Notes: generated from the sequence alone by a model not told the origin. A stretch of DNA of 64,000 nt from Paracoccus aminophilus JCM 7686 (GCF_000444995.1 NC_022041.1:656001-720000); one strand, 5' to 3'; positions 16,167 to 28,253 are shown, numbered from the stretch's first letter. A program made the numbers and translations.

Positions 16167-17573
16167 TCAGCAGCTGTAATACATCGCATATTCGATCGGG
16201 TGCGGCGTATGCTCATAGGCATAGACCTCTTCCCATTTCAGCTTGATGTAGCTGTTGAGCTGATCGCGGGTGAAGACATCGCCGGCGAGCAGATAGTCCA
16301 TGTCCTTCTCAAGCTCTTCCAGCGCCTCGCGCAGGCTGCCGCAAACGGTCGGGATCTCGGCCAGTTCTTCCGGCGGCAGATCGTAGAGGTCCTTGTCCGA
16401 GGCCGGGCCTGGGTCGATCTTGTTCTTGATCCCGTCCAGACCGGCCATCAGCAGGGCGGCGAAGGCGAGATAGGGGTTCGCTGCCGGATCGGGGAAGCGG
16501 GCCTCGACGCGTTTGGCTTTCGGCGATTCCGTCCACGGAATCCGAACCGCACCCGAGCGGTTGCGTGCCGAATAGGCGCGCAGAACCGGAGCCTCGAAGC
16601 CCGGGATCAGGCGCTTGTAGCTGTTGGTCGAGGGGTTCGTCAGCGCATTGAGCGATTTGGCATGTTTCAGGATGCCGCCGATGAACCACAGGGCCTCTTG
16701 GCTAAGATCGGCATATTTATCGCCTGCGAACAGCGGCTTGCCGCCCTTCCAGATCGACATGTTCACATGCATCCCCGAGCCGTTGTCGCCCTTCATCGGC
16801 TTCGGCATGAAGGTCGCCGATTTGCCATAGGCGGCGGCAACGTTGTGGATGACATATTTGTATTTCTGGATGTTGTCGGCCTGCTCGACCAGACCACCGA
16901 AGATCATGCCAAGCTCGTGCTGAGCGGTGGCGACCTCGTGGTGGTGTTTGTCGACCTTGATGCCCATGCGCTTCATGGTCGAGAGCATCTCGCCGCGAAT
17001 GTCCTGCGCCGCATCGATCGGGTTCACCGGGAAATAGCCGCCCTTATGGGGCGCGCGGTGACCTTGGTTGCCCGATTCGTAGACCGTGTCGGTGTTCCAG
17101 GCGGCGTCATGGCTATCGAGCTCGAAGCTCACCTTCTGGGGCGAGACCGAATAGCGCACGTCGTCGAAGAGGAAGAATTCCGCCTCGGGGCCGAAATAGG
17201 TCGTGTCGCCGATGCCGGTCGATTTCAGATAGGCCTCGGCCTTCTTGGCGATCGAGCGCGGGTCGCGCGAATAGGCCTCGCCGGTGTCGGGCTCGGCGAC
17301 GTCGCAATGGATGCAGAGCGTCTTTTCAGCATAGAAGGGGTCGATATAGACCGAGGTCGGATCGGGCATCAGCTTCATGTCGGACTGATCGATCGACTTC
17401 CAGCCTGCGATCGACGAGCCGTCGAACATGAAGCCTTCTTCGAAGAAATCTTCGTCGACGAGGTCCGAGACCAGCGTCACATGCTGCAATTTGCCTTTCG
17501 GATCGGTGAAACGGACGTCGACATAAGCGATGTCCTCTTCCTTGATCTGATCCAGAACGTCTTTGACACTCAT
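16167..17573 (-). CDS. glnA: Glutamine synthetase, type I
   Basis: Assimilates ammonium by ATP-dependent amidation of glutamate; forms a dodecamer. The 468-aa protein has the beta-grasp N-terminal region, the ATP-binding block [19 protein letters not shown] and the signature [18 protein letters not shown]. The tyrosine in [10 protein letters not shown] is at the usual adenylylation position, so GlnE-type control is likely. It lies downstream of glnB on the same strand, separated by 75 bases, the standard glnBA pair of alphaproteobacteria. Confidence 0.98.
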   Translation of the reverse strand: MSVKDVLDQIKEEDIAYVDVRFTDPKGKLQHVTLVSDLVDEDFFEEGFMFDGSSIAGWKSIDQSDMKLMPDPTSVYIDPFYAEKTLCIHCDVAEPDTGEAYSRDPRSIAKKAEAYLKSTGIGDTTYFGPEAEFFLFDDVRYSVSPQKVSFELDSHDAAWNTDTVYESGNQGHRAPHKGGYFPVNPIDAAQDIRGEMLSTMKRMGIKVDKHHHEVATAQHELGMIFGGLVEQADNIQKYKYVIHNVAAAYGKSATFMPKPMKGDNGSGMHVNMSIWKGGKPLFAGDKYADLSQEALWFIGGILKHAKSLNALTNPSTNSYKRLIPGFEAPVLRAYSARNRSGAVRIPWTESPKAKRVEARFPDPAANPYLAFAALLMAGLDGIKNKIDPGPASDKDLYDLPPEELAEIPTVCGSLREALEELEKDMDYLLAGDVFTRDQLNSYIKLKWEEVYAYEHTPHPIEYAMYYSC

Positions 17574-17648
17574 GGTCGTCCTTCCTTGGGTAGTCCGCCG
17601 GGGCGCGCCGCGGGCGGTGTCATCTGGTTGTCGCGTGAGCGAATGGGA

Positions 17649-19845
<2,197 letters not shown>

Positions 19846-19931
19846 CGATTTTCTGCTCGCACAGAGGGAAATGCTTTGCTAGAAGGGCGCGGATTTCCGT
19901 GGCGGGCCATCCGGCTTGCCCGGCTGAGTTT

Positions 19932-20016
19932 GCGGGTGTGGCGAAATTGGTAGACGCACCAGATTTAGGTTCTGGCGCCGCAAGGCGTGGGGGTTCAAGT
20001 CCCTCCACCCGCACCA
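19932..20016 (+). tRNA. tRNA-Leu (anticodon TAG)
   Basis: An 85-nt cloverleaf. The acceptor GCGGGTG (19932-19938) pairs with CACCCGC (20006-20012), followed by A and an encoded CCA (20014-20016). The anticodon stem CCAGA/TCTGG encloses TTTAGGT, so the anticodon is TAG at 19966-19968. The long variable arm (GCGCCGCAAGGCGT region) and the T-loop GGTTCAAGTCC fit a class II leucine tRNA. It ends 21 bases before tig. Confidence 0.97.
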
Positions 20017-20037
20017 TGGTTGGATGAAGGATTACAG

Positions 20038-21372
20038 ATGCAGGTCAAGGAAACCCAGAACGAAGGGCTCAAGCGCGGCTATACGTTCACTCTGCCGGCC
20101 GCCGAGCTTGCTGCCAAGGTCGATGAGAAGCTGAAAGAAGCGCAGCCCGAAGTCGAGATGAAGGGCTTCCGCAAAGGCAAAGTCCCGATGGCGCTGCTGA
20201 AAAAGCAATTCGGCCCGCGCGTTCTGGGCGACGCCATGCAGGAAGCCGTTGACGGTGCGCTGCGCGACCATCTGGAATCGACCGGCGACCGTCCGGCCGT
20301 CCAGCCGAAAATCGAGATGGAAAACGGCGAGAACTGGAAAGAGGGCGACGACGTTGTGGTCAACGTCGCTTACGAAGCTCTGCCGGCGATCCCGGAAACC
20401 GATCTGTCGGGCATCGAGATCGAGCGTCTGGTCGTGAAGGCCGAAGACAAAGCCGTTGACGAAGCGCTCGCGAATCTGGCCGAGAACGCCCAGAACTTCG
20501 AAGACCGTCGCAAAGGCTCGAAAGCTCAGAGCGGCGATCAGGTCGTGATCGACTTCAAAGGCATGGTTGACGGCGAAGCCTTCGAAGGCGGCACCGCAGA
20601 GAACTATCCGCTGGTTCTCGGCTCGGGCTCGTTCATCCCCGGCTTCGAAGATCAGCTGGTCGGCGCCAAAGCCGGTGAAAACGTCGATGTGAAGGTCACC
20701 TTCCCGGCGGAATACGGCGCGGCTCACCTTGCTGGCAAAGACGCGATCTTCGAGACGACCGTCAAGGAAGTCAAAGCCCCGAAGAAAGCCGAGATCGACG
20801 ACGAGCTCGCCAAGAAATTCGGCGCCGAAGACCTCGCTTCGCTGAAAGCGCAGATCACCGAGCGTCTGGAAGCCGAATATCAGGGCGCCTCGCGTCAGGT
20901 TCTCAAGCGCGCGCTGCTCGACAAGCTCGACGGCCTCTACAGCTTCGACCTGCCGGAAGCTCTGGTCGAGATCGAATCCGGTCAGATTGCGCACCAGCTC
21001 TATCACGAAGAGCATCCGGATGATCACGGCCACAACCACGGCGAGATCGAGCCGACCGACGAGCACAAGAAGCTCGCCGAGCGTCGCGTCCGTCTGGGCC
21101 TCGTTCTGGCCGAAATCGGTCAGAAGGCCGAAGTGACTGTTTCGGATCAGGAAATGACGCAGGCGGTTCTCCGTCAGGCGCGTCAATACCCGGGTCAGGA
21201 ACGTGCGTTCTTCGAGTTCATCCAGCAAAACCAGCAAGCGCAGCAGCAGCTGCGTGCGCCGATCTTCGAAGACAAGGTCATCGACCACATCGTCGAAGGT
21301 GCGAAAGTGACCGACAAAGAAGTCTCGAAAGAGGATCTGGAAAAGGCAGTCGAAGCTCTCGACGAGCTCTGA
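20038..21372 (+). CDS. tig: Trigger factor
   Basis: Ribosome-bound chaperone and peptidyl-prolyl isomerase acting on nascent chains. In the 444-aa protein the ribosome-docking loop [15 protein letters not shown] is near residue 43. The FKBP-like PPIase domain ([20 protein letters not shown]) runs from about 160 to 245, and the helical C-terminal arms complete the cradle. A histidine-rich stretch, [18 protein letters not shown], sits in the C-terminal region around residue 322; similar acidic/His inserts vary between species. Start at 20038 with AAGGA upstream. It may be cotranscribed with the tRNA-Leu just before it. Confidence 0.97.
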   Translation: MQVKETQNEGLKRGYTFTLPAAELAAKVDEKLKEAQPEVEMKGFRKGKVPMALLKKQFGPRVLGDAMQEAVDGALRDHLESTGDRPAVQPKIEMENGENWKEGDDVVVNVAYEALPAIPETDLSGIEIERLVVKAEDKAVDEALANLAENAQNFEDRRKGSKAQSGDQVVIDFKGMVDGEAFEGGTAENYPLVLGSGSFIPGFEDQLVGAKAGENVDVKVTFPAEYGAAHLAGKDAIFETTVKEVKAPKKAEIDDELAKKFGAEDLASLKAQITERLEAEYQGASRQVLKRALLDKLDGLYSFDLPEALVEIESGQIAHQLYHEEHPDDHGHNHGEIEPTDEHKKLAERRVRLGLVLAEIGQKAEVTVSDQEMTQAVLRQARQYPGQERAFFEFIQQNQQAQQQLRAPIFEDKVIDHIVEGAKVTDKEVSKEDLEKAVEALDEL

Positions 21373-21391
21373 TCCTTTCCACCGTTTCAGG

Positions 21392-21420
21392 AAAAGGCCG
21401 CCGCTTCAGGCGGCCTTTTT
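21392..21420. terminator. Bidirectional terminator of tig, overlapping the BrkB-family stop
   Basis: The stem AAAAGGCCGCC (21392-21402) / GGCGGCCTTTTT (21409-21420) has a 6-nt loop and ends in a T-run. The stop codon and last codons of the convergent gene are inside it. Confidence 0.88.
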
Positions 21421-22440
21421 CATGTCGTCCTCGATGTCATCGCCGTTGAGGCTGTCGATCCGGCGCGAGAGCTCGGCATTGAACTCGGCGCCGATCATCA
21501 CGATGATCGAGGCGATCCACAGCCACATCATCAGCACCACCACCGCGCCAAGCGAACCATAGGTCTCGCTGTAATGGGCGAGGTTCTGGACATACCAGCT
21601 GAACCCAACCGAAGCCGCAACCAGCAGCAAAGCGGCGGCAATCGTGCCAGGCAAGACGCGGTGGCGGGCGTTGTTCTGCTGATCTGGTCCCCAGTGATAA
21701 AGCGCCGCGATCGCCAATGTCAGAAGCGCGAACATCACCGGCCAGCGCGTCAGCGAGATCAGGCTTTCGATCTCGGGCGGGGCATGAAGCCAGGCGAGCG
21801 CAACCGGAATGACCGCGATCCCGGTCAGCAGCGCGATCAGCAGGAAGATGGCGCCGAAGGTAAAGCCAAGCCCGATCAGGTTCAGGCGAAAGAAGCTGCG
21901 GGTCTCGGTCTCATACCAGGCGAGGTTCAGCGTCTCGATCAGCGCCTTGATCCCGCCGGTCGCCGAATAGATCGCGACCAGCAATGAGACCGTCCCGGTC
22001 AGCGACAGGGTGAAAACCGGCGTCTGGGTGATATGGTTGATCTGCCCGGCGATGATCTGCACCACATCCGGCGGCAGCACCCGATCAAGCAGATTGAGAT
22101 GATTCGCGATGGATTCGGGATCGGCGAAAAGCCCGTAGATCGAGACCAGCGTGGTGATCGCGGGAAAGAGCGCCAGCAGCGCGAAGAAGGTGACCCCGCC
22201 CGAGACCGACAGCACGCGGTCGCGCAGGAATTCGCGGTAGACACCTTTCAGCACCACGAACCAGTCGCGCCGGTCAAGCTGAAGGATCGAGCGAACCCTT
22301 GCGGTCGGCGGTGGCGGGCGCGCGGGGCCTTTGGGTGCGGCACGGCGCTTGTCGCGCCAGTCCGGCGGAAGCTCTCCGAAGAGAGCGTCACGCAGGCCGG
22401 GCTTTTCGGGGCGCGCAGGCGGCTGTGCGGTCTTCTTCAT
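21406..22440 (-). CDS. YihY/BrkB-family inner-membrane protein
   Basis: A 344-aa membrane protein of the YihY family, once called ribonuclease BN by error; its function is still unclear, with transport or envelope roles suggested. A basic Pro-rich N-terminus (about 50 residues) is followed by six membrane segments between about residues 75 and 320. The family motif block DRVLSVSGGVTFFALLALFP and the region ALIETLNLAWYETETRSFFR are present. The last codons lie within the tig terminator. A gene for an anchored coiled-coil protein lies 12 bases upstream and probably shares its operon. Confidence 0.88.
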   Translation of the reverse strand: MKKTAQPPARPEKPGLRDALFGELPPDWRDKRRAAPKGPARPPPPTARVRSILQLDRRDWFVVLKGVYREFLRDRVLSVSGGVTFFALLALFPAITTLVSIYGLFADPESIANHLNLLDRVLPPDVVQIIAGQINHITQTPVFTLSLTGTVSLLVAIYSATGGIKALIETLNLAWYETETRSFFRLNLIGLGFTFGAIFLLIALLTGIAVIPVALAWLHAPPEIESLISLTRWPVMFALLTLAIAALYHWGPDQQNNARHRVLPGTIAAALLLVAASVGFSWYVQNLAHYSETYGSLGAVVVLMMWLWIASIIVMIGAEFNAELSRRIDSLNGDDIEDDMKKAA

Positions 22441-22452
22441 GGCCGGCGCGGA

Positions 22453-23265
22453 TCAGAGGCGATGCTCGCGGCGATCGGTTTCCTTGGCGGCGCTGTCTTT
22501 CTGATCGGCGGCCTTCTCGGATGCTTTCTCGGCCGGTCTGTCGTCTTTCGACGCCATCACATCGCCCATCATGCCGCGGATCAGCTTGGCCGCAGTGCCG
22601 AATTCGCTGACCAGCCCCGCCGCTTGCGTGGCGACGGCGCGAAAGCCGGAAAAGGCTGCGCCGAAGGATCCCATCGCGGAATCGACCGAGCCACTCAGAT
22701 GTCGGGTGTTGCGCTCGACCTCGCGCATGAAATCGGCACGACGACGGCGCGAGGGGCGCGGGCGGCCACGCTCTGCCTCAAGGGCGCGCTCGGCGGCTTC
22801 GGCGCGGGCCCGGGCGATGCGCAGCTCTTCCTCATATTCGCGCTGGCGGTTGCGGTTGCGCAGGGCGTCGCGTTCCGCCGGGCTAAGCTCGGCATAGCGC
22901 GGGGCAAGCGTCGCCATCCGCACCTCGTCGGGCCGTGCCGGATTGGGGCGGGGCGCGCGCGGCTGCGGCTTGTCCTCGCCGCGGATCATCTCGCCGACAT
23001 GCCGCCCGGCGATCACCGCGCCTGCCGTCAGGGCGGCGGCGGCAATTCCCATGCCACCCCAAACCAGAAGCTTCGAGGTGGTCGAGGGCTGCGGCCAGAT
23101 CCGGCTGCCGTCGGGCGAGACATCGCCGCTTGGCGGAATGCGGCGCGATTCATAGGGCGAACCAAAGGCGAAAGGCTCGTCTTGCGCCGGGCGGGAGCCG
23201 AGACGGGGCTCGCGGTCTTCTCCGGTGTCGGAGAGCAGACGGTCGGTCTCGCTGCGGTCGGTCAT
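22453..23265 (-). CDS. Hypothetical membrane-anchored coiled-coil protein
   Basis: A 270-aa protein I cannot assign to a named family. A polar N-terminal region of about 70 residues (DRLLSDTGEDREPRLGS) leads to one membrane segment (LLVWGGMGIAAAALTAGAVI). A strongly charged Arg/Glu coiled coil follows (RNRQREYEEELRIARARAEA), and the tail is Lys/Glu/Asp-rich. Starts at 23265 (MTDRSETD) and 23283 (MTKVDAM) are both possible. It ends 12 bases before the YihY/BrkB gene starts, suggesting cotranscription. The topology (anchored with a long coiled coil) would suit a scaffold role, which is inference. Confidence 0.7.
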   Translation of the reverse strand: MTDRSETDRLLSDTGEDREPRLGSRPAQDEPFAFGSPYESRRIPPSGDVSPDGSRIWPQPSTTSKLLVWGGMGIAAAALTAGAVIAGRHVGEMIRGEDKPQPRAPRPNPARPDEVRMATLAPRYAELSPAERDALRNRNRQREYEEELRIARARAEAAERALEAERGRPRPSRRRRADFMREVERNTRHLSGSVDSAMGSFGAAFSGFRAVATQAAGLVSEFGTAAKLIRGMMGDVMASKDDRPAEKASEKAADQKDSAAKETDRREHRL

Positions 23266-23382
23266 GGCATCCACTTTCGTCATCAGGGCTTTTGCCAATT
23301 CAACCCCATTCGACCGTGAATGTTCCAGCCCCTTCTGCGCAACGAGCACAACCGGGGCGCGCGACATCGGTTCGCGCAAAAA

Positions 23383-23409
23383 GAAACGCGCCCGAAAGGG
23401 GCGCGTTTC
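23383..23409 (-). terminator. Terminator of the rpsF-rpsR-rplI operon
   Basis: The arms GAAACGCGCCC / GGGCGCGTTTC form an 11-bp stem with a 5-nt loop. On the minus strand it is followed by TTTTT. It lies 50 bases after rplI. Confidence 0.88.
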
Positions 23410-23460
23410 CAAAGGCTCAGGTCAAAAGACTTGGACCGGAACAGCTTGAGTCAGAAAGGC

Positions 23461-24048
23461 TCAGGCGTCGTCCGAACCGTCTTCGTCACGGCTTGCGCCG
23501 CCGATGTCGTCGAAGAGCTCGGCGATCTCGAAATCGGCTTCAGCATCAGCTTCGGCAGCGAGTTCCTGGATCGATTTGCCCGAAGCCTGCAGAACGGCTT
23601 CTTCAGCCGAACGCGCGACGTTCAGGTGGATCGTCGCATCGACTTCCGGGTGCAGGTGCACGCGGACGTCATGCAGACCGAGGTCCTTGATCGGGTTCAG
23701 CAGAACGACCTGACGGCGCTCGATCGAGAAGCCAGCAGCATTGGCCGCATCAGCGGCGTCGCGCGGCGTGACCGAACCATAGAGCGCACCAGCGTCCGAA
23801 GCCGAACGGATGATGACGAACTTCTGGCCGTCGAGTTTCTCGGCGACTTTCTGAGCTTCGGCGCGAGTCTCGTCGTTTTTCACGGCGAGTTCGGCTTTTT
23901 TCACTTCGAAAGCGTCGATGTTCGCTTGCGAGGCGCGGAGCGCTTTGCCCTGGGGAAGAAGGTAGTTGCGGGCATAGCCCTCTTTGACCTTCACGACTTC
24001 GCCCAGTTGGCCAAGCTTGGCCACGCGCTCGAGCAGGATGACTTGCAT
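23461..24048 (-). CDS. rplI: 50S ribosomal protein L9
   Basis: Binds 23S rRNA near the L1 stalk. The N-terminal domain ([20 protein letters not shown] and [13 protein letters not shown]) and the central helix are typical, and the C-terminal domain includes [17 protein letters not shown]. At 195 aa it is longer than the usual ~150 because of an acidic Ala/Glu/Asp tail ([20 protein letters not shown]), a feature seen in several alphaproteobacteria. Third gene of rpsF-rpsR-rplI, 12 bases after rpsR. Confidence 0.98.
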   Translation of the reverse strand: MQVILLERVAKLGQLGEVVKVKEGYARNYLLPQGKALRASQANIDAFEVKKAELAVKNDETRAEAQKVAEKLDGQKFVIIRSASDAGALYGSVTPRDAADAANAAGFSIERRQVVLLNPIKDLGLHDVRVHLHPEVDATIHLNVARSAEEAVLQASGKSIQELAAEADAEADFEIAELFDDIGGASRDEDGSDDA

Positions 24049-24060
24049 TGAGGTCTCTCC

Positions 24061-24288
24061 TTACTTCACAGCGTAGGGAAGCAGAGCGAGGAAGCGGGCG
24101 CGTTTGATCGCACGGGCCAGCTCACGCTGCTTCTTTGCCGAAACGGCGGTGATGCGCGACGGAACGATTTTGCCGCGCTCGGAGATGTAGCGCTGAAGAA
24201 GGCGCGTATCTTTGTAATCGATGGCCGGAGCATTCTCGCCCGAGAACGGGCAGACCTTGCGGCGGCGGAAGAAGGGTTTGTTCGCCAT
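24061..24288 (-). CDS. rpsR: 30S ribosomal protein S18
   Basis: A 75-aa protein of the small-subunit platform that pairs with S6. The motif [19 protein letters not shown] and the following [15 protein letters not shown] and [15 protein letters not shown] blocks are conserved. Cysteine 13 in the N-terminal [11 protein letters not shown] region is the single cysteine. Second gene of the operon, 20 bases after rpsF. Confidence 0.98.
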   Translation of the reverse strand: MANKPFFRRRKVCPFSGENAPAIDYKDTRLLQRYISERGKIVPSRITAVSAKKQRELARAIKRARFLALLPYAVK

Positions 24289-24308
24289 GGTGTGGGTCCT
24301 TTCCCGTC

Positions 24309-24749
24309 TCAGTTGCGGTCTTCGCGCTCGCGGCGTTCGCCACGATCTTCGCGATCACGACGCTCGCCACGATCACCGCGGTCGCCACGATCACGGCGGT
24401 CGCCACGATCACCACGCTCACGCTCGTCGCGTTTCTGCATCTGGATGGACGGGCCTTCCTGATGCGCGTCAACTTTGACGGTCAGAACGCGCATGACATC
24501 GTCGTGCAGACGGGCCAGACGCTCCATTTCCTGCACGGCGGCCGACGGTGCGTCGGTGCGCAGGAAGGCGTAGTGGCCTTTGCGGTTCTTGTTGATTTTA
24601 TAGGCCAGAGCGCGGACGCCCCAGTATTCCGATTCGACCACTTTGCCGCCGTTATCGGCCAGCACGGTGGAGAAATGTTCGACCAGCCCTTCGGCCTGCG
24701 TGTTCGACAGGTCCTGGCGGGCGATCAGCACATGCTCGTAAAGCGGCAT
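24309..24749 (-). CDS. rpsF: 30S ribosomal protein S6 with an Arg/Asp-rich tail
   Basis: Binds the central domain of 16S rRNA with S18. The first ~100 residues are canonical S6 ([40 protein letters not shown]). From about residue 108 a tail of repeated [17 protein letters not shown] units extends to residue 146. Tails occur on other alphaproteobacterial S6 proteins, but this one is made of 18-bp DNA repeats and resembles the Arg/Asp tract in the DUF4167 protein at 28 kb. Start at 24749; a frame continuing upstream to 24800 lacks S6 sequence. First gene of the operon. Confidence 0.97.
   Translation of the reverse strand: MPLYEHVLIARQDLSNTQAEGLVEHFSTVLADNGGKVVESEYWGVRALAYKINKNRKGHYAFLRTDAPSAAVQEMERLARLHDDVMRVLTVKVDAHQEGPSIQMQKRDERERGDRGDRRDRGDRGDRGERRDREDRGERREREDRN
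24337..24426 (-). repeat. Imperfect 18-bp tandem repeat encoding the S6 Arg/Asp tail
   Basis: Units related to GTCGCCACGATCACGGCG recur several times and code for [10 protein letters not shown] on the minus strand. Copy number may vary between strains. Confidence 0.6.
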
Positions 24750-25043
24750 GTAGACCCCTCTTGGTTTCAGGTGGGCTTCATAGGCGGGTAATCCTTCCAC
24801 GCCCCGCCACGAGAGGCTTCACCGGTTTCGCGATTGCGGAAGGATGCGGCTTTATAGCGGGAAAGTCCCGAAAGACAAGGCGTTTCTCCGTCAATTCGCC
24901 TTCACGGCAAAGTCAGGAAACCAAGGTTGGATGCGCGCGTTTGCCGACGTAGACCCTTCAGCGAGGTTCCGCCCTTTGACGAGGGCCGCGATGGCCAGGG
25001 GGAGCTGACAAGAATGTCCCGTCATAACATGAAGAGAGAGCAT

Positions 25044-25640
25044 ATGAAATCGACCCTGATCGCGCTGACCGCCGTCGCAAGCCTGATGGCGCTTCCGGTT
25101 CTTGCGGAGGAAGGAAGGCCCGTCGCTGGCACCTATAACTTCGACCCCGATCACAGCTCGGCCCGGTTTGAATATTCCCATATGGGCTTTTCGGAAAGCC
25201 ATGGTGTCGTGCGCGGCATCACCGGCAAGATCACGCTCGACCCGGCAGAGCCCGCGAAATCGACCGTCGAGGCCAGCTTCCCGATCTCGAACATCCTCAC
25301 CGTCTCGCCGCAGCTCGACGAGCATCTGCGCGGCAAGGATCTGTTCAACTCGGCCGATGGCAGCTCGATGGTCACCTTCAAATCGACCAAGGTCGAGCCC
25401 AAGGACGGCGACGAGGCGAAAGTCACCGGCGATCTGACCATGAACGGCGTCACCAAAGAGGTGGTGCTTGAGGTCGATCTGAAGAAAGCCGGCGCCAATC
25501 CGATGTCGGGCAAGCCCGCCGTTGGCTTTGACGCGGAAACCGAGATCAAACGCTCGGACTTCAATCTTGGCATCTTCGTTCCCGCGGTCAGCGACGAAGT
25601 CAAAATCGAGATTTCGGTCGAAGGCGCGAAAGCCGACTGA
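25044..25640 (+). CDS. YceI-family periplasmic protein
   Basis: A 198-aa secreted lipocalin-like protein. Residues 1-21 form a Sec signal peptide (MKSTLIALTAVASLMALPVL, cleavage after LAEEG region). The mature part begins with the family hallmark AGTYNFDPDHSSARFEYSHMG, and continues with beta-strand motifs (SRFP-type VEASFPISNILT, GDLTMNGVTKEVVLEVDL). Members bind polyisoprenoids in a beta-barrel pocket; the ligand and physiological role are uncertain here. I chose the ATG at 25044, preceded by GAAGAGAGAG. Monocistronic, with its own terminator. Confidence 0.93.
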   Translation: MKSTLIALTAVASLMALPVLAEEGRPVAGTYNFDPDHSSARFEYSHMGFSESHGVVRGITGKITLDPAEPAKSTVEASFPISNILTVSPQLDEHLRGKDLFNSADGSSMVTFKSTKVEPKDGDEAKVTGDLTMNGVTKEVVLEVDLKKAGANPMSGKPAVGFDAETEIKRSDFNLGIFVPAVSDEVKIEISVEGAKAD

Positions 25641-25693
25641 TCCGCGAACAGGCCCGCGACCCCGAGCGGTCAGCGGGGGTGCGCAGAAAGAGG

Positions 25694-25717
25694 AAAGGAG
25701 CCCATTGGGCTCCTTTT
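25694..25717 (+). terminator. Terminator of the YceI gene
   Basis: The stem AAAGGAGCCC / GGGCTCCTTT (10 bp) with a 3-nt loop ends in TTTT, 54 bases after the stop codon. Confidence 0.9.
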
Positions 25718-26126
25718 GTCATGCACAACCGTTCATCTTCTGTCGCCCCTTCGGCAAAAAACCGAAACACTCGTTACCGCCCGCCTGAACTTGCTAAACT
25801 GACACTTTTCACCGCAACGGACCCCAACCCGCCGCAGCAGACCGGAAAACACCTGTGCCTCTGCGCGGGTTTGGTGACCGAAAACCCGGCCGCCTCATCG
25901 CGAGCTGCTGGTGTCGAGATAGCGGCGGAAGATTAACAATCCCTTTACCAAACCGCGCATTCCTGCCGGAAGTGAAGAAAAATCAACGCTTTCCGTGTGG
26001 GCTCGACGGCCAATGCATGTAGTCGCTCGGGCTGCGGTCGCGGTAATTGTGAAACATTGCCACATTCGACGCACCGCGATGAAAGACTTCCTTGCCCGGC
26101 GCGGGCGCTGCAGGTAATTCCGCCTT
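25718..26126. promoter_or_regulatory. Intergenic region upstream of prfA
   Basis: About 400 bases without a clear gene. At 25933-25947 it holds TTAA-N7-TTTA, one mismatch from the alphaproteobacterial CtrA consensus TTAA-N7-TTAA. A 24-codon open frame on the minus strand (25983-26057, MFHNYRDRSPSDYMHWPSSP...) is in an unusual composition but lacks a clear ribosome binding site. The prfA promoter must lie in this stretch. Confidence 0.4.
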
Positions 26127-27179
26127 ATGTTGCCTCAAGACAAACTCGCCCAGATCGTCCAGCGTTTCGAATATCTCGAAGCGCAGCTCAACGCCGGACC
26201 GGCTGCCGATCAGATCGCTGGGATCAGCCGGGAATATGCCGAGCTGAAGCCCGTCGTCGATCAGATCGCGCGCTGGCACGAGGCCGAGGCGGGGCTCGCC
26301 GAAGCGCAGGCGATGCTTGCCGATCCCGAGATGCGAGAGCTCGCGGAGGATGAGCTCGCGCGCCTCAAGGCCGAGTTGCCCGAGCTCGAACAGGCCCTGC
26401 GCATCGCACTTTTGCCGAAAGATGCCGCTGACGCCCGCCCGGCGATTCTCGAGATCCGCCCGGGCACCGGCGGCGATGAGGCCGCGCTCTTCGCGGGCGA
26501 TCTGCTGAATATGTATCGCCGTTATGCCGAGGGGCAGGGCTGGACGTTCCAGCTGCTCGAGCTCAGCGAATCCGAGCTGGGCGGCGTCAAAGAGGCCATG
26601 GCGCGGATCGAGGGCGAGGGCGTCTTCGCGCGCCTCAAGTTTGAATCCGGCGTCCACCGCGTCCAACGCGTGCCGGAAACCGAATCGGGCGGGCGCATCC
26701 ACACCTCAGCGGCGACTGTTGCCGTGCTGCCCGAGGCGGAAGAGGTCGATATCGACATTCCGGCAAATGACATCCGCATCGACACGATGCGCGCCTCGGG
26801 GGCGGGGGGCCAGCACGTCAACACCACCGATTCGGCGGTGCGCATCACCCATTTGCCGACTGGGATCGTCGTCACCTCTTCGGAAAAATCGCAGCATCAG
26901 AACCGCGCCAATGCCATGGCCGTGCTGCGCGCCCGGCTTTACGATCTCGAACGTTCGCGCGCCGATGCTGAACGCGCGGCGAATCGCAAATCGCAGGTCG
27001 GTTCGGGCGATCGCAGCGAGCGCATCCGCACCTATAACTTCCCGCAAGGCCGGATGACCGATCACCGCATCAACCTGACGCTCTATGCGCTCGACCGGAT
27101 CATGCAGGGCGATGTTGGCGAAGTGCTCGATGCGCTGATCGCCTATGATCAGGCCGCGCGTCTGGCTGACGCGGAATGA
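26127..27179 (+). CDS. prfA: Peptide chain release factor 1
   Basis: Recognises UAA/UAG and triggers peptide release. The 350-aa protein has the catalytic GGQ motif in [20 protein letters not shown]. Before it is the [20 protein letters not shown] stretch, and the expected C-terminal [17 protein letters not shown] is present. ATG at 26127. The stop codon overlaps prmC by four bases, so the methyltransferase that modifies the GGQ glutamine is coupled to its substrate. Confidence 0.97.
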   Translation: MLPQDKLAQIVQRFEYLEAQLNAGPAADQIAGISREYAELKPVVDQIARWHEAEAGLAEAQAMLADPEMRELAEDELARLKAELPELEQALRIALLPKDAADARPAILEIRPGTGGDEAALFAGDLLNMYRRYAEGQGWTFQLLELSESELGGVKEAMARIEGEGVFARLKFESGVHRVQRVPETESGGRIHTSAATVAVLPEAEEVDIDIPANDIRIDTMRASGAGGQHVNTTDSAVRITHLPTGIVVTSSEKSQHQNRANAMAVLRARLYDLERSRADAERAANRKSQVGSGDRSERIRTYNFPQGRMTDHRINLTLYALDRIMQGDVGEVLDALIAYDQAARLADAE

Positions 27180-28024
27180 CCGCTTCTGCCCAATCTGGCG
27201 CCGAACTTCTGCGCGCGGCTGCGTTGCGGCTGACTGATGCCGGGGTCGAGGGGGCCGAGCGTGATGCCCAGATCCTCTTTCTTCATGCGCTCGGCCTGCC
27301 GCGTCATCGGCTGAACGAGGCTTTGACCACGCCGCCCGAGCCAGAGGCCGCCGCCCGGTTCGAGGCAGCGATTGCCGCCCGCACAGCCCGCCAGCCGGTC
27401 AGCCAGATCACCGGACGCCGCGCCTTCTGGATGCATGATTTCGAGGTCACGCGCGACACGCTCGACCCGCGCGCCGAAACCGAATTGCTGGTCGAAACGG
27501 GCCTCGAAGCGCCCTTCCTGCGCGTGCTCGATATGGGCACCGGCACCGGCGCGATCCTGCTGTCGCTGCTTGCCGAGCGTCCCGGCGCCACCGGGATTGG
27601 CAGCGATATCTCTGACGCAGCCCTTGCGGTCGCACGTCGCAATGCCGCCCGGATCGGGACCGCTGTCGCGGGCCGCGCCGAATTCATCCTCTCGGATTGG
27701 TATGAGGCGATCCCGGGTCAGTTCGACCTCATCGTCTCGAACCCACCCTATATCGCGCTGGCCGAGATGCCGGGCCTCTCGCCCGAGGTGCGCGACTGGG
27801 AGCCCTGGGGCGCGTTGACCGATCACGGCGATGGTTTGACCGCCTATCGCCGGATCGCGGAAGGTGCCGCCGCGCGGCTGGCGCCGGGCGGTCGGATCGC
27901 GGTCGAAATCGGTTATGAGCAAGGCCCGGCGGTGGCTGCGCTCTTTGCGGAAGCAGGATTCGGCCATGTCGAGATCCGGCAAGATCTCGGCCAGCGCGAT
28001 CGCGTCATATTGGCGCATATTTGA
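27176..28024 (+). CDS. prmC: Release factor glutamine methyltransferase
   Basis: SAM-dependent enzyme that methylates the glutamine of the GGQ motif in RF1 and RF2. The 282-aa protein has a helical N-terminal domain, the SAM-binding block [15 protein letters not shown] and the catalytic [10 protein letters not shown] (NPPY) motif. [10 protein letters not shown] lies between them. It overlaps prfA as ATGA. A striking inverted repeat follows the gene. Confidence 0.96.
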   Translation: MTASAQSGAELLRAAALRLTDAGVEGAERDAQILFLHALGLPRHRLNEALTTPPEPEAAARFEAAIAARTARQPVSQITGRRAFWMHDFEVTRDTLDPRAETELLVETGLEAPFLRVLDMGTGTGAILLSLLAERPGATGIGSDISDAALAVARRNAARIGTAVAGRAEFILSDWYEAIPGQFDLIVSNPPYIALAEMPGLSPEVRDWEPWGALTDHGDGLTAYRRIAEGAAARLAPGGRIAVEIGYEQGPAVAALFAEAGFGHVEIRQDLGQRDRVILAHI

Positions 28025-28058
28025 TCCAGATTCCGCGGATTTGACGAATTTTGCGCAG

Positions 28059-28115
28059 TTTGCCCTTGTCAGGCTCATGGTGGCGTGCTTATTCAATTCT
28101 TGTGACAAGGGCAAA
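28059..28115 (+). repeat. 13-bp perfect inverted repeat after prmC
   Basis: TTTGCCCTTGTCA (28059-28071) and TGACAAGGGCAAA (28103-28115) are fully complementary around a 31-nt loop. It lies 35 bases past the prmC stop and 139 bases before the DUF4167 start. There is no T-run after the second arm. Possible roles are an RNA 3' structure, a leader structure or an operator. Confidence 0.6.
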
Positions 28116-28253
28116 GAGAGCCCGCGCACGGGTCAGCCGTTTCAGCTTTATACTTTCAAGCTTTCGGGCCATGCCGTCCCGCTTTCGGGTTCAGGTGGCT
28201 TTCGCAGACCCCAACCTCAGCCGGTGATTTGCCGGGCAACCTGACAAAAACTG

